A stretch of DNA of 64,000 nt from Roseibium marinum (GCF_002906165.1 NZ_PPCN01000001.1:868001-932000), one strand, 5' to 3'. Counted from the first letter of the stretch, positions 1-9,137 are shown. Notes: generated from the sequence alone by a model not told the origin. A program made the numbers and translations.

Positions 1-153
1 CCGGCCTCGATCACCACGGAGATCCGCCAGCTCGATACCTTTTATTTCGCCGAGGACTATCACCAGCAGTACCTGGCCAAAAACCCGGCCGGCTATTGCG
101 GCATCGGCGGCACCGGTGTCGCCTGCCCGACTGGCTTCGGGCGGACCGCCTGA
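1..153 (+). CDS. msrA: Peptide methionine sulfoxide reductase MsrA, C-terminal part
   Basis: Only the last 50 codons are in the window; the gene starts upstream. MsrA reduces methionine-S-sulfoxide in proteins, using thioredoxin. The visible tail has the family signature [12 protein letters not shown] followed by [13 protein letters not shown], which matches the substrate-pocket and C-terminal segments of MsrA proteins. The two cysteines in the tail (in GYCG and VACP) are in the place where MsrA resolving cysteines lie, so this copy is probably of the multi-cysteine type. The catalytic GCFWG motif would be outside the window. Identification rests on the tail alone but the match is specific. 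Confidence 0.9.
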   Translation, partial: PASITTEIRQLDTFYFAEDYHQQYLAKNPAGYCGIGGTGVACPTGFGRTA

Positions 154-561
154 GACCAGCGTCTTTCCGAGACAGGCGGCTTTACCGTTCCCTCACGCCG
201 CCGGGAAGCGAATACCTCCCTGCGTTCCGGAGACGTCTCCCTTGCCGTGCCCGCGGCCAAGGCATTCTGCGGCCAACCGAACGCGGACAGGAGGTTCGGC
301 CACCTCGAAACCGATCGGCTTCGAGGTCCCCGATCGGTCCGGGCGGAGGCATTCCATCTGCATAATTCCCCTTCCCCGGATCGGTCAACTTACCTGATCT
401 CATGGGCTCCCGCTCGAGAGCCGAAGATCCTTGTCGGACGTCCTCTTCAAATCCTTCGCAAATTTACCGATGAATTTTCATGCGCCACGCGGAAACTTCA
501 GAGTTTCTTAAAGCGAAGATGCAACCTTGATCTGGAGTGCATCTGCGTAAGGTTTGATACG
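154..561. other. Intergenic region with a strong 26-bp palindrome
   Basis: This 408-base stretch between msrA and the next gene contains open frames, but none looks like a protein: they are Arg/Pro-rich and have no convincing ribosome site. The one clear structure is a near-perfect 26-bp palindrome at 302-327 (outer arms ACCTCGAA / TTCGAGGT around CCGATCGG). No run of T follows it, so it is not a standard terminator. Nothing else is supported. Confidence 0.6.
302..327. repeat. 26-bp near-perfect palindrome
   Basis: Arms ACCTCGAA and TTCGAGGT surround a CCGATCGG core; 24 of 26 positions are symmetric. A half-copy of the core (CCGATCGG) recurs a few bases downstream. It could be an RNA hairpin in the 3' region of the msrA transcript or a protein-binding site; the sequence does not decide. 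Confidence 0.5.
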
Positions 562-885
562 ATGACGTCATCCGCAAAGATTTTTGCGGCGGCCTATTTT
601 CTCGGCGCCTGCATTCTGATGAGCCTCGGTGTGCTCCTGCCTGGTGGCAAGGGGCTGGTCGCGGTGTTCGCGAAGCCGGGCGGTCTGACGGCCGCCGAGG
701 TCATCGCAAGGGCGGATGGCCCGGTCATCTTTGTCCGCGATGGGTCCTGGGTCGCACTGACCGAGTCCGAGGACCATGAATTCATCGCCAGACTGTATCG
801 GGCCGGGGCGGGATTTGTCGCCTCCTCGGCTGTTGCGCAGGTATGTGCGCGCTGGAATGGGGTTTTGGGGGAAAATACGATATGA
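562..885 (+). CDS. Small single-span membrane protein, coupled to chemoreceptor
   Basis: A 107-residue protein of unknown function. Residues about 6-30 form one hydrophobic membrane segment; the rest (about 40-100) is a small soluble domain with a segment reading [20 protein letters not shown] and then [11 protein letters not shown]. Short alphaproteobacterial proteins with one membrane span and a similar W-(I/V)-A-x-(A/T)-E-S-x-D...RLYRAGA pattern exist, but I know no function for them. The ATG at 562 is chosen because the membrane segment follows at once; upstream in-frame codons are low-complexity. Its stop overlaps the start of the following chemoreceptor gene (ATGA at 882-885), so the two are translationally coupled and probably work together. 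Confidence 0.7.
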   Translation: MTSSAKIFAAAYFLGACILMSLGVLLPGGKGLVAVFAKPGGLTAAEVIARADGPVIFVRDGSWVALTESEDHEFIARLYRAGAGFVASSAVAQVCARWNGVLGENTI

Positions 886-2372
886 GTGAAACAACGCATA
901 CGACCTCTGGTCTTGACGCCTTTCGGGACACTTTCGCCCGGATCGTCATCTATTTCACCTGGGTGAACGTGCTTCTGGTCATGGCAACCGCCTGGCTGGT
1001 CGGCAACGTCTCCCTTGTCGCGGTCGGCGGTGCCGCGCTGGTCCTCGGCGCGGCGGCGACGTTCACCTGGCTGAAGTTCGGCTCCGGCGTCGAAACGCGG
1101 CTCGCGACGGCCATGTCCCTGGCGGGGCTGGTGGCGCTTTTCGTCGCCGCGCTTGCCGCTCCGGCCGGGCAGGTCTCCTACCAGCTCGACGGTCATATGT
1201 ACTTCTTCGCCGTCCTGGCGATCCTGGCAAGCTGGGTCGACTGGCGGGCGCTGGTGGCCTATGCGGCCGTCGTCGCGGTCCACCATATTGTGCTCAATTT
1301 CGCCATGCCCTGGGCGGTGTTCCCCAATGGCGCGGATTTCCCCCGCGTGCTGTTTCATGCCACCATCGTCGTGCTTGAGGTCGGCATCCTGTGGTGGATG
1401 ACCAGCAATCTGGGCAAGGCCTTCGAAATATCCGACAAGGCGCGTCAGGAGGCTGAGGAAGCCCGTGCCGAGGCGGTAACCCTGCAGCGCCAGAGCGCGG
1501 ATCATGACGAAGCGCAACGGACAAAGGAAGTGCTTGTCAACGAACGGATCGCGGCATTCCAGAACGACATCTCCGCCAAGCTGGACGAAGTCAGCCGCAA
1601 GGTGCATGAAATGCGCGGTTCGGCCGAGGAGCTTGGGTCCGTCGCCGAGGACACCACCGGGCGTGCGGCGTCGGTTTCGGACGCCTCCGAAACGGCCTCG
1701 TCCAACGTGCAGATGGTCGCATCGGCCGCCGAGGAACTGTCCTCATCCATCGCCGAAATTTCCCGCCAGGTCGAGCAGACCACCGGCATCGTGGTCCAGG
1801 CGACTGAAAATGCCCAGACGAGCAACACCAAGGTTGCCGGACTTGCCGAGGCGGCGAACCGGATCGGTGAAGTCGTCACGCTGATCCAGGCGATTGCCGA
1901 ACAGACCAATCTTCTCGCGCTCAACGCCACCATAGAGGCCGCGCGCGCAGGGGAGGCCGGAAGGGGCTTCGCGGTGGTCGCGGCCGAAGTGAAGGAGCTG
2001 GCGACGCAGACATCCAAGGCGACCGAGGAAATCGGTGCGCAGATATCCGCCATTCAGTCCGAAACCAAGGATGCCGTTGCTTCCATCGGCCTCATCGCCA
2101 CCACGATGGACGAGGTCAACAGCTATACCGCGGCCATCGCCGCCGCTGTCGGAGAACAGGGCGCGGCAACAGCCGAAATTTCCCGCAATGTGGCCGAAGC
2201 GGCGGACGGCACGGGCCGGGTTGCCGAAAATATCGGCGGTGTGCGCGAAGCGGTCGAGCGAACCGGCAAGTCCGTCGCGTCGATGGTGGAAGCCACGGAG
2301 ACCCTGGACGGGGACACATCCGAAATGCGCCGTTCGATCGACGCCTTCCTGAAGGACGTCGCGGCCGCCTGA
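882..2372 (+). CDS. Methyl-accepting chemotaxis protein with six-span membrane sensor
   Basis: A 496-residue chemoreceptor. Residues about 20-175 contain roughly six hydrophobic segments with almost no periplasmic domain, so sensing probably occurs in or at the membrane. This part carries conserved-looking His residues (H105 in DGHMYFF, H134-H135 in [10 protein letters not shown]159) and a D-W-R at 120-122. A linker/coiled coil follows (about 180-290), then the MCP signalling domain (about 290-490) with the hairpin-tip region [20 protein letters not shown]. No HAMP domain is evident. The start at 882 (MSETTHTTS) overlaps the upstream stop. A Rho-independent terminator follows the gene at 2402. 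The ligand is unknown; CheA/CheW coupling is inferred from the family. Confidence 0.92.
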   Translation: MSETTHTTSGLDAFRDTFARIVIYFTWVNVLLVMATAWLVGNVSLVAVGGAALVLGAAATFTWLKFGSGVETRLATAMSLAGLVALFVAALAAPAGQVSYQLDGHMYFFAVLAILASWVDWRALVAYAAVVAVHHIVLNFAMPWAVFPNGADFPRVLFHATIVVLEVGILWWMTSNLGKAFEISDKARQEAEEARAEAVTLQRQSADHDEAQRTKEVLVNERIAAFQNDISAKLDEVSRKVHEMRGSAEELGSVAEDTTGRAASVSDASETASSNVQMVASAAEELSSSIAEISRQVEQTTGIVVQATENAQTSNTKVAGLAEAANRIGEVVTLIQAIAEQTNLLALNATIEAARAGEAGRGFAVVAAEVKELATQTSKATEEIGAQISAIQSETKDAVASIGLIATTMDEVNSYTAAIAAAVGEQGAATAEISRNVAEAADGTGRVAENIGGVREAVERTGKSVASMVEATETLDGDTSEMRRSIDAFLKDVAAA

Positions 2373-2401
2373 CCCTCGCCGCCATCTAAGGACACGTACA
2401 G

Positions 2402-2431
2402 GGACCGGCTGATCTCAGCCGGTCCTTTTTC
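2402..2431 (+). terminator. Rho-independent terminator after the chemoreceptor gene
   Basis: A perfect stem GGACCGGCTG / CAGCCGGTCC with a four-base loop is followed immediately by TTTTT. It lies 29 bases after the chemoreceptor stop codon and separates it from the downstream pabB-type gene. Confidence 0.85.
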
Positions 2432-2562
2432 ATGGTCGGCCGCCGCGGCTCTTGACGGATCGCCGCCCGGATGTCATGAGCCGCCTGTCGCCGACAGCTG
2501 CGCCGTGCGGTGTGTGGCCCCGCCTTCTTCAGCCCCGCCTTCTTCAGCTTGGTCTTTCCCGC

Positions 2563-4398
2563 ATGTCTGACAGCGCATTCCCGCCCGGTTCGGTGTTGCT
2601 CCTGGATCTTCTGCGAAAGCGCTCGGCCCTGTTTTTCGCCGCACCATTCGAAATCGTCATCTGCCATCGCCTCGAGGATGTGCGCGCCTGCCTGGCAAAG
2701 CTCGAGGCGGCGCAGAGGGACGGCGCATACGCGGCCGGTTACCTCGCCTATGAACTGGGCTACGCGTTCGAGGAGACGCTCGTCCGCAACTTCAAGGCAA
2801 CCGGCGAGCCGCTGCTCTGGTTCGGTCTTTACGACAGGGCCGAACCGCTCACGCTCGATGCGGCGCGGGCCATGCTGACGGCTGCGGGCGGAGAAGCGCC
2901 CCGCATCTGCGACGCCGTTTTCGACATGGACAGGGCCACCTATGGCGCGGCTTTCGAGCGGGTCCGTGGGCATCTGGCCAAGGGCGATATCTACCAGGTC
3001 AACCTGACCCTGCGCGCCGCCTTCCGGTATCTGGGCGCGCCGGAGCGGCTGTTCGAGGAGTTGATGCGCCGGCAGCCTGTCGAATTCGCCGCCTTTGTAC
3101 GGACGACGGACCGGACAGTCCTGTCCCTTTCGCCGGAACTGTTTCTCGAACGGCAAGGCAGCCTGCTGCGCGCGCGGCCGATGAAGGGAACCGCGCCGCG
3201 CGGCCGCTATCCGTCCGAAGACGCCGCAATCGCCATCGGGCTGGCGAAAGACCCCAAGCAACGTGCCGAAAACACCATGATCGTCGACCTGATGCGCAAC
3301 GACCTGTCGCGCGTCGCGGGGGCGGGGACCGTCACCGTGACGAAGCTGTGCGAGGTGGAGCGCTATCGGAGCGTGCACCAGATGACCTCCACGGTGGAGG
3401 CACGCGCGTCGCAGGACACCGGATTTGCCGCTATGATCGAACGGCTCTTTCCTTGCGGCTCGATCACCGGCGCGCCGAAACTCAGCGCCATGCGGATTGC
3501 CCGCGATCTGGAAAGCGCTCCGCGCGGCGTCTACACCGGCGCCATCGGGCATCTGGAGCCGGGCGGCGATTTCCGTCTCAACGTCGCCATCCGCACGCTG
3601 GTGCTACGCGATGACGGCAGCGGGGAGGCGGGGACCGGATCCGGGGTGGTTTTCGATTCCGGCGCGGCGCCGGAATATGACGAATGTCTGCTGAAACTGA
3701 AATTCATGACGCAGGCAACGCCGCGATTCGAGCTGATCGAGACGATGGCCTTCGATCCGGCGGACGGTTATCTGCTGCTTGAGCGGCACCTGCTCCGGCT
3801 CCAGGCGTCGGCGGCCTATTTCGACTTTCATTTCGACCGGCAGGCCGTTGAGGCCACACTTTCGGACCGCGCCCGGCTGTTTCGCGGCGCGCAGCGCGTG
3901 CGGCTGCTGCTCGGGGCTGACGGCGGAATTTCCGTGACCGCCACCGCTCTGGCGCCGTCGGACGGGGCAGCGGTCGTCACGCTGGCTCTCGCCGGCGACC
4001 CGGTGTCGTCCACCGACCGCTTTCTTTTCCACAAGACGACCAACCGCGCCTTTCTGGACGACACCCGCAAAAGCCTCCAGGCGCGGACCGGCTGCCAGGA
4101 AGTGCTTTTCTGCAACGAAAACGGCTTTCTCACCGAAGGCAGCTACACGACGCTGTTCGTGAAACGCAACGGCCGCCTGATGACCCCGGCCCTCGGGCAC
4201 GGCCTTCTGCCGGGGACCCTGCGGGCGGGCCTCCTGGAACGCGGGCTGGCCGTCGAGGCGGATTTGACGCCGGAGGACCTGTTTACCGCGGAGGAGATTT
4301 TCGTCGGAAACTCGGTGCGCGGGCTGTTCCGGGCGCGCCTCCTGGAAGCCGAAGGCCGGATGCACGATGCCAATCTCAGTCAGGCGGATCCCCGTTAA
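2563..4398 (+). CDS. pabB: Aminodeoxychorismate synthase component I fused to aminodeoxychorismate lyase
   Basis: A 611-residue fusion for 4-aminobenzoate (folate) synthesis. Residues about 1-385 are the chorismate-binding PabB domain, with MIVDLMRNDLSRV and the catalytic-region motif GSITGAPK (299-306). Residues about 395-605 are a fold-type IV PLP enzyme (PabC/4-amino-4-deoxychorismate lyase type), with the probable PLP lysine K491 in HKTTNRAFLDDTRK. The fusion makes both the aminodeoxychorismate and the lyase step possible if a PabA glutaminase is encoded elsewhere. The ATG at 2563 is chosen because homology begins just after it; an in-frame start at 2452 exists but its extra residues look non-coding, and no strong ribosome site decides. 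Without PabA partner data, a stand-alone ammonia-dependent enzyme is possible. Confidence 0.88.
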   Translation: MSDSAFPPGSVLLLDLLRKRSALFFAAPFEIVICHRLEDVRACLAKLEAAQRDGAYAAGYLAYELGYAFEETLVRNFKATGEPLLWFGLYDRAEPLTLDAARAMLTAAGGEAPRICDAVFDMDRATYGAAFERVRGHLAKGDIYQVNLTLRAAFRYLGAPERLFEELMRRQPVEFAAFVRTTDRTVLSLSPELFLERQGSLLRARPMKGTAPRGRYPSEDAAIAIGLAKDPKQRAENTMIVDLMRNDLSRVAGAGTVTVTKLCEVERYRSVHQMTSTVEARASQDTGFAAMIERLFPCGSITGAPKLSAMRIARDLESAPRGVYTGAIGHLEPGGDFRLNVAIRTLVLRDDGSGEAGTGSGVVFDSGAAPEYDECLLKLKFMTQATPRFELIETMAFDPADGYLLLERHLLRLQASAAYFDFHFDRQAVEATLSDRARLFRGAQRVRLLLGADGGISVTATALAPSDGAAVVTLALAGDPVSSTDRFLFHKTTNRAFLDDTRKSLQARTGCQEVLFCNENGFLTEGSYTTLFVKRNGRLMTPALGHGLLPGTLRAGLLERGLAVEADLTPEDLFTAEEIFVGNSVRGLFRARLLEAEGRMHDANLSQADPR

Positions 4399-4411
4399 CC
4401 GCGGTTGCCTT

Positions 4412-4441
4412 GCCGCCCGCCCTGTCGCTGCCCCGGGCGGC
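4412..4441. terminator. Possible hairpin between convergent genes
   Basis: GCCGCCCG and CGGGCGGC form an 8-bp stem with a long loop in the 72-base gap between the pabB-type gene (+) and the converging nucleotidyltransferase-like gene (-). There is no T tract, so its role as terminator is a weak inference. Confidence 0.3.
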
Positions 4442-4470
4442 ACGCCGCCGGAGGACGGGTATCCCCGCGT

Positions 4471-5109
4471 TCACGACCAGGAAACGACGTCCAGTTCCGG
4501 CCAGAGCGCCTTCATCCGATCGGCTTTCGCGGCATAGGTTTCCCTGTTTTTCCAACCGTAGTTCGGCACGAGACGCATGGCGAAGAGATTGGCAAGGCCG
4601 AAGGGCGCATGGAGCACAATCCTGCCCCGGTCCAGCCGGGCCGCGACCGCGTGCGTGCGGGCCGCATAGGTCGTCAGCGCGTCCATCGAGCAGTCCAGCG
4701 GCCGGTAGGGGCGCCCGAAACGCTGTTCGTACCAAAGGTGCACCCGCGCCTGATTGCGCACCTCCAGCAAGGGCGCAAGGTCCGGCAGTGCCGCGTTCAC
4801 CTTCCGGATGACGACATCTTCCGCCTCCCAGGAGACATCCGATCCGTCGAAATAGATCACGTCGAAATCCTTGATGCCGTGAAGATGCGGCCGGCCGGTC
4901 AGGACATTCCAGACACTCTGGTAAATTCCACCCGAAACCAGCCACCCGTCGGGCAGCGCGAGATCGCGTATGGAGGTGAGAATTTCCATCACATGCGGGA
5001 GCGTCAGAAGGATCTGTTCGAGCCGCGTGATACGCTCGTCTTCGCGGGTGGCATATGGATCCCCCAGCCGGGTATCGGGGCCGGACCGGGCTTTGGCAGC
5101 TGCTGTCAT
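4471..5109 (-). CDS. Nucleotidyltransferase-like protein (NTP_transf_6/DUF925 family)
   Basis: A 212-residue protein resembling the NTP_transf_6 family. Family hallmarks are visible: VSGGIYQSVWNVLTG, then IKDFDVIYFDGSDVSWEAED, where the paired acidic residues (D-F-D) occupy the place of the metal-binding aspartates of nucleotidyltransferases. A C-terminal region with PFGLANLFAMRLVPN fits the same family. Substrate and role are unknown. The ATG at 5109 is preferred because in-frame residues upstream are low-complexity and not conserved-looking. It is divergent from the secreted-protein genes starting at 5244 and converges with the pabB-type gene. Confidence 0.75.
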   Translation of the reverse strand: MTAAAKARSGPDTRLGDPYATREDERITRLEQILLTLPHVMEILTSIRDLALPDGWLVSGGIYQSVWNVLTGRPHLHGIKDFDVIYFDGSDVSWEAEDVVIRKVNAALPDLAPLLEVRNQARVHLWYEQRFGRPYRPLDCSMDALTTYAARTHAVAARLDRGRIVLHAPFGLANLFAMRLVPNYGWKNRETYAAKADRMKALWPELDVVSWS

Positions 5110-5243
5110 GCTACGGGCCTTGTCGTCAGCATCGTCGGGTCGCAAGCCTACGCGATTCTGCGCGTGGGAAAACCCGAACACCTGAAACTTCGCCGGAGCG
5201 GCTTGACTATGCGCCGATAGACGCCATCTCGCTGTCAGGACCA

Positions 5244-5615
5244 ATGAACCGGGAAATGCATATGAGCCAGCAGCACAAAAGACCGCTTGCCGGAAAAGGC
5301 AGAACCAGAACAGGCAGACTGGGATTGATGGCCGTCGCAGGTGCGGCGCTTGCCTTGTCGGCCGTGCAGCCCGCCATGGCGCAGTCGGGACGGCCGGACA
5401 CACGGTCGATGACCTGCGCACAGGTTCAGGCTCTCATCAGCCAGCGCGGCGGCGTGGTGTTGAGCACCGGCCAGCATACGTTCGACCGCTACGTGGCGAA
5501 CCGCAATTTCTGCCAGCACGGAGAAATTCTCAAACGCGATTACGTGCCGACCAGAGACAACAACAGGTGCTATGTCCAAAGATGTGCCAACAATCAGCCG
5601 TTTTATTTCGACTGA
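5244..5615 (+). CDS. Small secreted 4-Cys protein, copy 1 of 3
   Basis: A 123-residue protein with a basic N-terminus, a hydrophobic stretch (LGLMAVAGAALALSAV) and an AMAQ-type cleavage site, so it is probably periplasmic or secreted. The mature part reads RPDTRSMTCAQVQALI, then TFDRYV, an F-C-Q segment, DYVPTRD and NRCYVQRC. Four cysteines are shared with the two following paralogues (5671-6000 and 6200-6538). Starts at 5244, 5256 and 5262 are in frame; GGGA at 5251-5254 is well placed for 5262 (MSQQHKR), so the true N-terminus may be 6 residues shorter. I do not recognise a function. Confidence 0.8.
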   Translation: MNREMHMSQQHKRPLAGKGRTRTGRLGLMAVAGAALALSAVQPAMAQSGRPDTRSMTCAQVQALISQRGGVVLSTGQHTFDRYVANRNFCQHGEILKRDYVPTRDNNRCYVQRCANNQPFYFD

Positions 5616-5670
5616 ATGAGCTGATTGCCCGCGGACCCCGGGGCCACCTGAGATCGGGAGGGACTTGCAG

Positions 5671-6000
5671 ATGAACGCAATGGTCAGGACGGTTTTCCGG
5701 AAGCTGCCGGTGCTGGCGGCTGCGGGAGTCTTTTTCCTTCAGCCCGGCCTCCTGCAGGTGCAGGCACAGTCCGCACGGCCCGATACCCGCTCCATGACCT
5801 GCGCGCAGGCGCAGGCCATGGTCAAGCAGCGGGGTACGATTGTCATGTCTACTGGGCCGACGACATATGAAACCTTTGTCGCCGACGCCCGCTATTGCGT
5901 TCCGCGCGCAAGTTCGGTCCGGGCACGATTTGCACCGACGAAAGACAATGCAAAATGTCCGGTCGGCAACAGATGCTACCAGAACCGGAACAATCGCTGA
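5671..6000 (+). CDS. Small secreted 4-Cys protein, copy 2 of 3
   Basis: A 109-residue paralogue of the preceding gene. It has an N-terminal hydrophobic signal region ending near VQAQ, then ARPDTRSMTCAQAQAMV, TYETFV, a Y-C-V segment, RFAPTKD, KCPV and NRCYQ. The four cysteines align with those of its neighbours, which suggests two disulfides outside the cytoplasm. GGGAGGGA at 5656-5663 is an excellent ribosome site for the ATG at 5671. It starts 55 bases after copy 1 and could share its transcript. Function unknown. Confidence 0.8.
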   Translation: MNAMVRTVFRKLPVLAAAGVFFLQPGLLQVQAQSARPDTRSMTCAQAQAMVKQRGTIVMSTGPTTYETFVADARYCVPRASSVRARFAPTKDNAKCPVGNRCYQNRNNR

Positions 6001-6119
6001 TCGATCTCGAAATGCCAGAACGGCGGGGGTTCAAGTTGGCGGGCCGTCTTGCCGGTGTCAGAAAGTTTTCCTGCAAAGGTTCTAATGGTTTGCCGCACAG
6101 GCTATTGCAAATGGACCCC

Positions 6120-6137
6120 GTTTCACAAATATGAAAC
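6120..6137. repeat. Perfect GTTTCA-N6-TGAAAC inverted repeat
   Basis: Six-base perfect arms with a six-base AT-rich centre lie about 60 bases upstream of copy 3 of the secreted-protein family and directly before a terminator-like hairpin. The size and spacing suit a dimeric regulator; no regulator can be named. Confidence 0.4.
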
Positions 6138-6140
6138 AAG

Positions 6141-6162
6141 AAGTGCCTAGAGCACTTTTGTT
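6141..6162 (+). terminator. Possible terminator between secreted-protein copies 2 and 3
   Basis: AAGTGC and GCACTT form a 6-bp stem with loop CTAGA, followed by TTGTT. The short stem makes it a weak terminator, but it sits between paralogues 2 and 3 and suggests that the third gene has its own control. Confidence 0.45.
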
Positions 6163-6199
6163 AAATAAATTTGCCTGAAATCTCAGGAAAGGCCTTGCG

Positions 6200-6538
6200 A
6201 TGAACGCGAATAATAGCAAGAAACAACTGTCAATTGCAGGTCTTGCAGTCAGTTCCGGACTGTTTTGCGCTGCGTTGTTCTTGACTTTTCTGTCCGCCGA
6301 AGCGCAGACCCGGCGGCAACCCGACACCACAGAGCTGACCTGCGCGCAAACGCAGGCGCTGATCGACAAGTTCGGCGCGATCAATCTGAAATCGGGTCCG
6401 TACAAGTTCGACCGCTACGTGTCGGGCAGGAACCAGTGCGTTTCGGCCGGCAGAGTGGTCAGGACCACATACGTGCCGACCCAGGACGATTCCAGCTGCC
6501 CGGTTAAGATCTGCGCGGAACAGGGACAGCAACAATAG
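6200..6538 (+). CDS. Small secreted 4-Cys protein, copy 3 of 3
   Basis: A 112-residue third member of the family. The N-terminus (MNANNSKKQLSIAGLAV...) has a hydrophobic signal segment ending near SAEAQ. The mature part reads QPDTTELTCAQTQALI, YKFDRYV, an N-Q-C-V segment, YVPTQDD, SCPV and KIC. It keeps all four cysteines but is the most diverged copy (DTTELTC instead of DTRSMTC). CAGGAAAGG upstream is a plausible ribosome site. The 200-base gap before it, with a hairpin and an inverted repeat, suggests a separate promoter. Function unknown. Confidence 0.8.
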   Translation: MNANNSKKQLSIAGLAVSSGLFCAALFLTFLSAEAQTRRQPDTTELTCAQTQALIDKFGAINLKSGPYKFDRYVSGRNQCVSAGRVVRTTYVPTQDDSSCPVKICAEQGQQQ

Positions 6539-6550
6539 CCAGGGCCACAC

Positions 6551-6598
6551 CACCTTCAATAAATAAGAACCCATTCGATGGCTTGTTTATTGAAGGTG
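6551..6598. repeat. 17-bp-stem hairpin between secreted-protein gene and pheT
   Basis: CACCTTCAATAAATAAG (6551-6567) pairs with CTTGTTTATTGAAGGTG (6582-6598), with one G:T pair and a 14-base loop. It lies between the + strand gene ending at 6538 and the - strand gene pheT ending at 6720. No T tract follows on either strand, so it may act as a 3'-end stabiliser rather than an intrinsic terminator. Confidence 0.6.
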
Positions 6599-6719
6599 AT
6601 ATTACGGGGCCACATTCGGGCGATTGCGAGCAGTACCTGACGAAAATTCAACTGCCCGCGTCAAGCATCCACCGCACGGATTTGTCCGCGCGGCGTCTGA
6701 TCACTCGATAGTCCGGCAA

Positions 6720-9137
6720 TCAGCCCCGCAGGGTGCCGCCGGTCGCTTTTTCGACATTGGCGATGATCCGGGCTGAAACGGCATCGATCTCCTCGTCCGT
6801 CAGGGTCTTCTGACGCGGCTGCAGGATGACGTCGATGGCGACGGATTTCCGGTCTTCCGGAACGCCCTTGCCTTCGTAGATGTCGAACAGCGTGACTTCG
6901 GAAATCAGGGTCTTCTCCGCTCCGCGCGCCGCTTTGAGGAGCGTTTCCGCAGATATGTCCCTGGCAACGAGGAAGGCAAAGTCGCGCCGCACCGGCATGA
7001 GGCCGCTTGCGTTCAGCGCGCCCCTGGACCGGTTGCCCTTGCCCTTGGGCTGCGGCAGGGCATCGAGATAAATCTCGAATGCGGCCAGCGGGCCTTCGAT
7101 ATCCAGCATGGCGAGCGTGCGCGGGTGAATTTCCCCAAACACGGCGAGCGTGTTTTTCGGACCGAGCTTCAGGCAGCCGGACCGGCCCGGATGGAAGGTT
7201 GCCGGGGCATCCGCGACGACCTGGAGCTTGTCGACCGGTGCGCCGATTGCCGCAAGTGCGGCTTCAGCGTCGGCCCTGACGTCGAAAACATCCACATCGC
7301 CGGAGGCGCCCGACCAGTGACGTCCGGCGCCCTGCAGCTTCGCCGTGCCGCGGCGCACGCCCGCGGCGACCATCTTCTGGCCGTCCGGCGTGTCGTCCTC
7401 GAACACCTGACCGATTTCGAAAAGGGCGACATCCCCGAAGCCGCGGTCGGCGTTGCGCTGCGCAGCCGCCAGAAGGCCCGGCAGCAGGCTCGGACGCATG
7501 TCCGACATTTCGTGGGAGATAGGATTGGCCAGAGCCAGCGCGGCGTTGCCGCCGCCGAAAAGCTCCGCCTGGTCCCTGGCGATGAACGACCAGGTGACCG
7601 CCTCGTTGAAGCCCCGGGCGGCAAGCGCGCGCCGGGATTTACCACGGCGGATCTGGCTGGTGGTCAGCACCTTCTGTCCCACGGTGCCCTGTCGCGGCAA
7701 CGGCGTGAGCGGAACCCGGTCGAGCCCGATGATGCGCACGACCTCCTCCACGAGATCGGCCTTGCCTTCGATGTCGGGCCGCCAGCTCGGCGCGGCGACC
7801 CTGACCGTGTCACCGGCCCCCGAAATCCAGAACCCGAGGGATTTCAGGACGACATTGGCTTCCGCGTGCGAGAGTTCTACGCCCGACAGCCGCCGGATTT
7901 CCGAATAGGGGAAATCGATGATGTTGCTGCTCTCGGGAACCGAACCGGCCTGGATCGCCTCGGAGGCCTCGCCCCCGCACAGGTCCAGCACCATGCGCGT
8001 GGCGTATTCCAGTCCCGGCATCATGTAGTCCGGATCGACACCGCGCTCGAAGCGGTATCGGGCGTCCGTGTTGATGCCGAGTTTGCGTCCGGTTGATGCG
8101 ATGTCGTCCTCGTCCCACAGGGCCGATTCGATCAGCACGTTGACGGTCTCTCCGGTGCAGCCGGACGGCACGCCGCCGAGTATGCCGCCGAGGCTCTCGA
8201 TACCGTTGTCGTCGGAAATCACGCAGATCGTCTCGTCGACTTCGTAGGTCTTGCCGTTGAGGCCTTCGAGGGTCTCGCCCCTTTGGCCGCGCCGGACCAC
8301 GAGATCGCCGCTGACCTTGTCGGCGTCGAAGACGTGCAGCGGCCTTCCCTGGTCGAAGGTGATGTAGTTGGTGATGTCCACGAGGATGTTGATCGGTCTG
8401 AGGCCGATGGCCGTCAGCCGGTCCTGCAGCCATTGCGGCGACGGGCCGTTCTTCACGTTCCTGACCATGCGCAGGCCGAACGCCTTGCACATCGCCTTGG
8501 TGCCGGCGAAGTCGAGCTTCACGTCGACCGGGCAGGGATAGCTGCCGCGAATCTGCTCGCGAGACCGTTCTTTCAGTTTTCCGAGCCCGGCCGCGGCGAG
8601 GTCCCGCGCGATGCCGTGGACGCCCGTGCAATCGGGGCGGTTCGGGGTCAGGCCGATTTCGATGACAGGCTCGTCCAGTCCCGCCCATTCGGCGTAGCTC
8701 ATGCCGACGGGCGCGTCTTCGGGCAGATCGATGATGCCGTCGTGCTCTTCGGAGAGTTCCAGTTCGCGCTCCGAACACATCATGCCGAAGCTTTCCACGT
8801 CGCGGATCTTGCCGACCGACAGGGTGATGTCGAGGCCCGGGACATAATCGCCCGGCTGGCCGAGCACACCGACGAGGCCGGCTCGGGCATTGGGGGCGCC
8901 GCAGACGATCTGGACAGGGTCGCCTTCGCCGGTATCGACCTTCAGGACGCGCAGGCGGTCCGCGTTCGGATGCTGCTCGGCCTCCAGCACCTTGGCGATG
9001 CGGAAGGGCTTCAGACGGTCGGCGCGGTTGGTGACCTCTTCCACTTCCAGCCCGATCATCGTGAGGCGTTCCACGATCTCCTCCAGGCCGGCATCGGTGT
9101 CCAGGTGCTCCTTGAGCCAGGAAAGGGTGAATTTCAT
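6720..9137 (-). CDS. pheT: Phenylalanine--tRNA ligase beta subunit
   Basis: An 805-residue protein of full length for PheT. Visible domains: N-terminal tRNA-binding OB fold (about 40-150; [17 protein letters not shown]), B3/4 and B5 regions, the catalytic-like core ([21 protein letters not shown]) and the C-terminal ferredoxin-fold anticodon-binding domain (about 710-805; [23 protein letters not shown]). With PheS it forms the alpha2-beta2 enzyme that charges tRNA-Phe. It is downstream of pheS on the same strand, but one unrelated membrane-protein gene (9196-9849) lies between them. Confidence 0.98.
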   Translation of the reverse strand: MKFTLSWLKEHLDTDAGLEEIVERLTMIGLEVEEVTNRADRLKPFRIAKVLEAEQHPNADRLRVLKVDTGEGDPVQIVCGAPNARAGLVGVLGQPGDYVPGLDITLSVGKIRDVESFGMMCSERELELSEEHDGIIDLPEDAPVGMSYAEWAGLDEPVIEIGLTPNRPDCTGVHGIARDLAAAGLGKLKERSREQIRGSYPCPVDVKLDFAGTKAMCKAFGLRMVRNVKNGPSPQWLQDRLTAIGLRPINILVDITNYITFDQGRPLHVFDADKVSGDLVVRRGQRGETLEGLNGKTYEVDETICVISDDNGIESLGGILGGVPSGCTGETVNVLIESALWDEDDIASTGRKLGINTDARYRFERGVDPDYMMPGLEYATRMVLDLCGGEASEAIQAGSVPESSNIIDFPYSEIRRLSGVELSHAEANVVLKSLGFWISGAGDTVRVAAPSWRPDIEGKADLVEEVVRIIGLDRVPLTPLPRQGTVGQKVLTTSQIRRGKSRRALAARGFNEAVTWSFIARDQAELFGGGNAALALANPISHEMSDMRPSLLPGLLAAAQRNADRGFGDVALFEIGQVFEDDTPDGQKMVAAGVRRGTAKLQGAGRHWSGASGDVDVFDVRADAEAALAAIGAPVDKLQVVADAPATFHPGRSGCLKLGPKNTLAVFGEIHPRTLAMLDIEGPLAAFEIYLDALPQPKGKGNRSRGALNASGLMPVRRDFAFLVARDISAETLLKAARGAEKTLISEVTLFDIYEGKGVPEDRKSVAIDVILQPRQKTLTDEEIDAVSARIIANVEKATGGTLRG

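Noticed and set aside
247..561. An open frame that extends the small membrane protein upstream to 247
   Set aside because: The extra residues are Arg/Pro-rich and unlike a protein; the membrane segment begins right after the ATG at 562.
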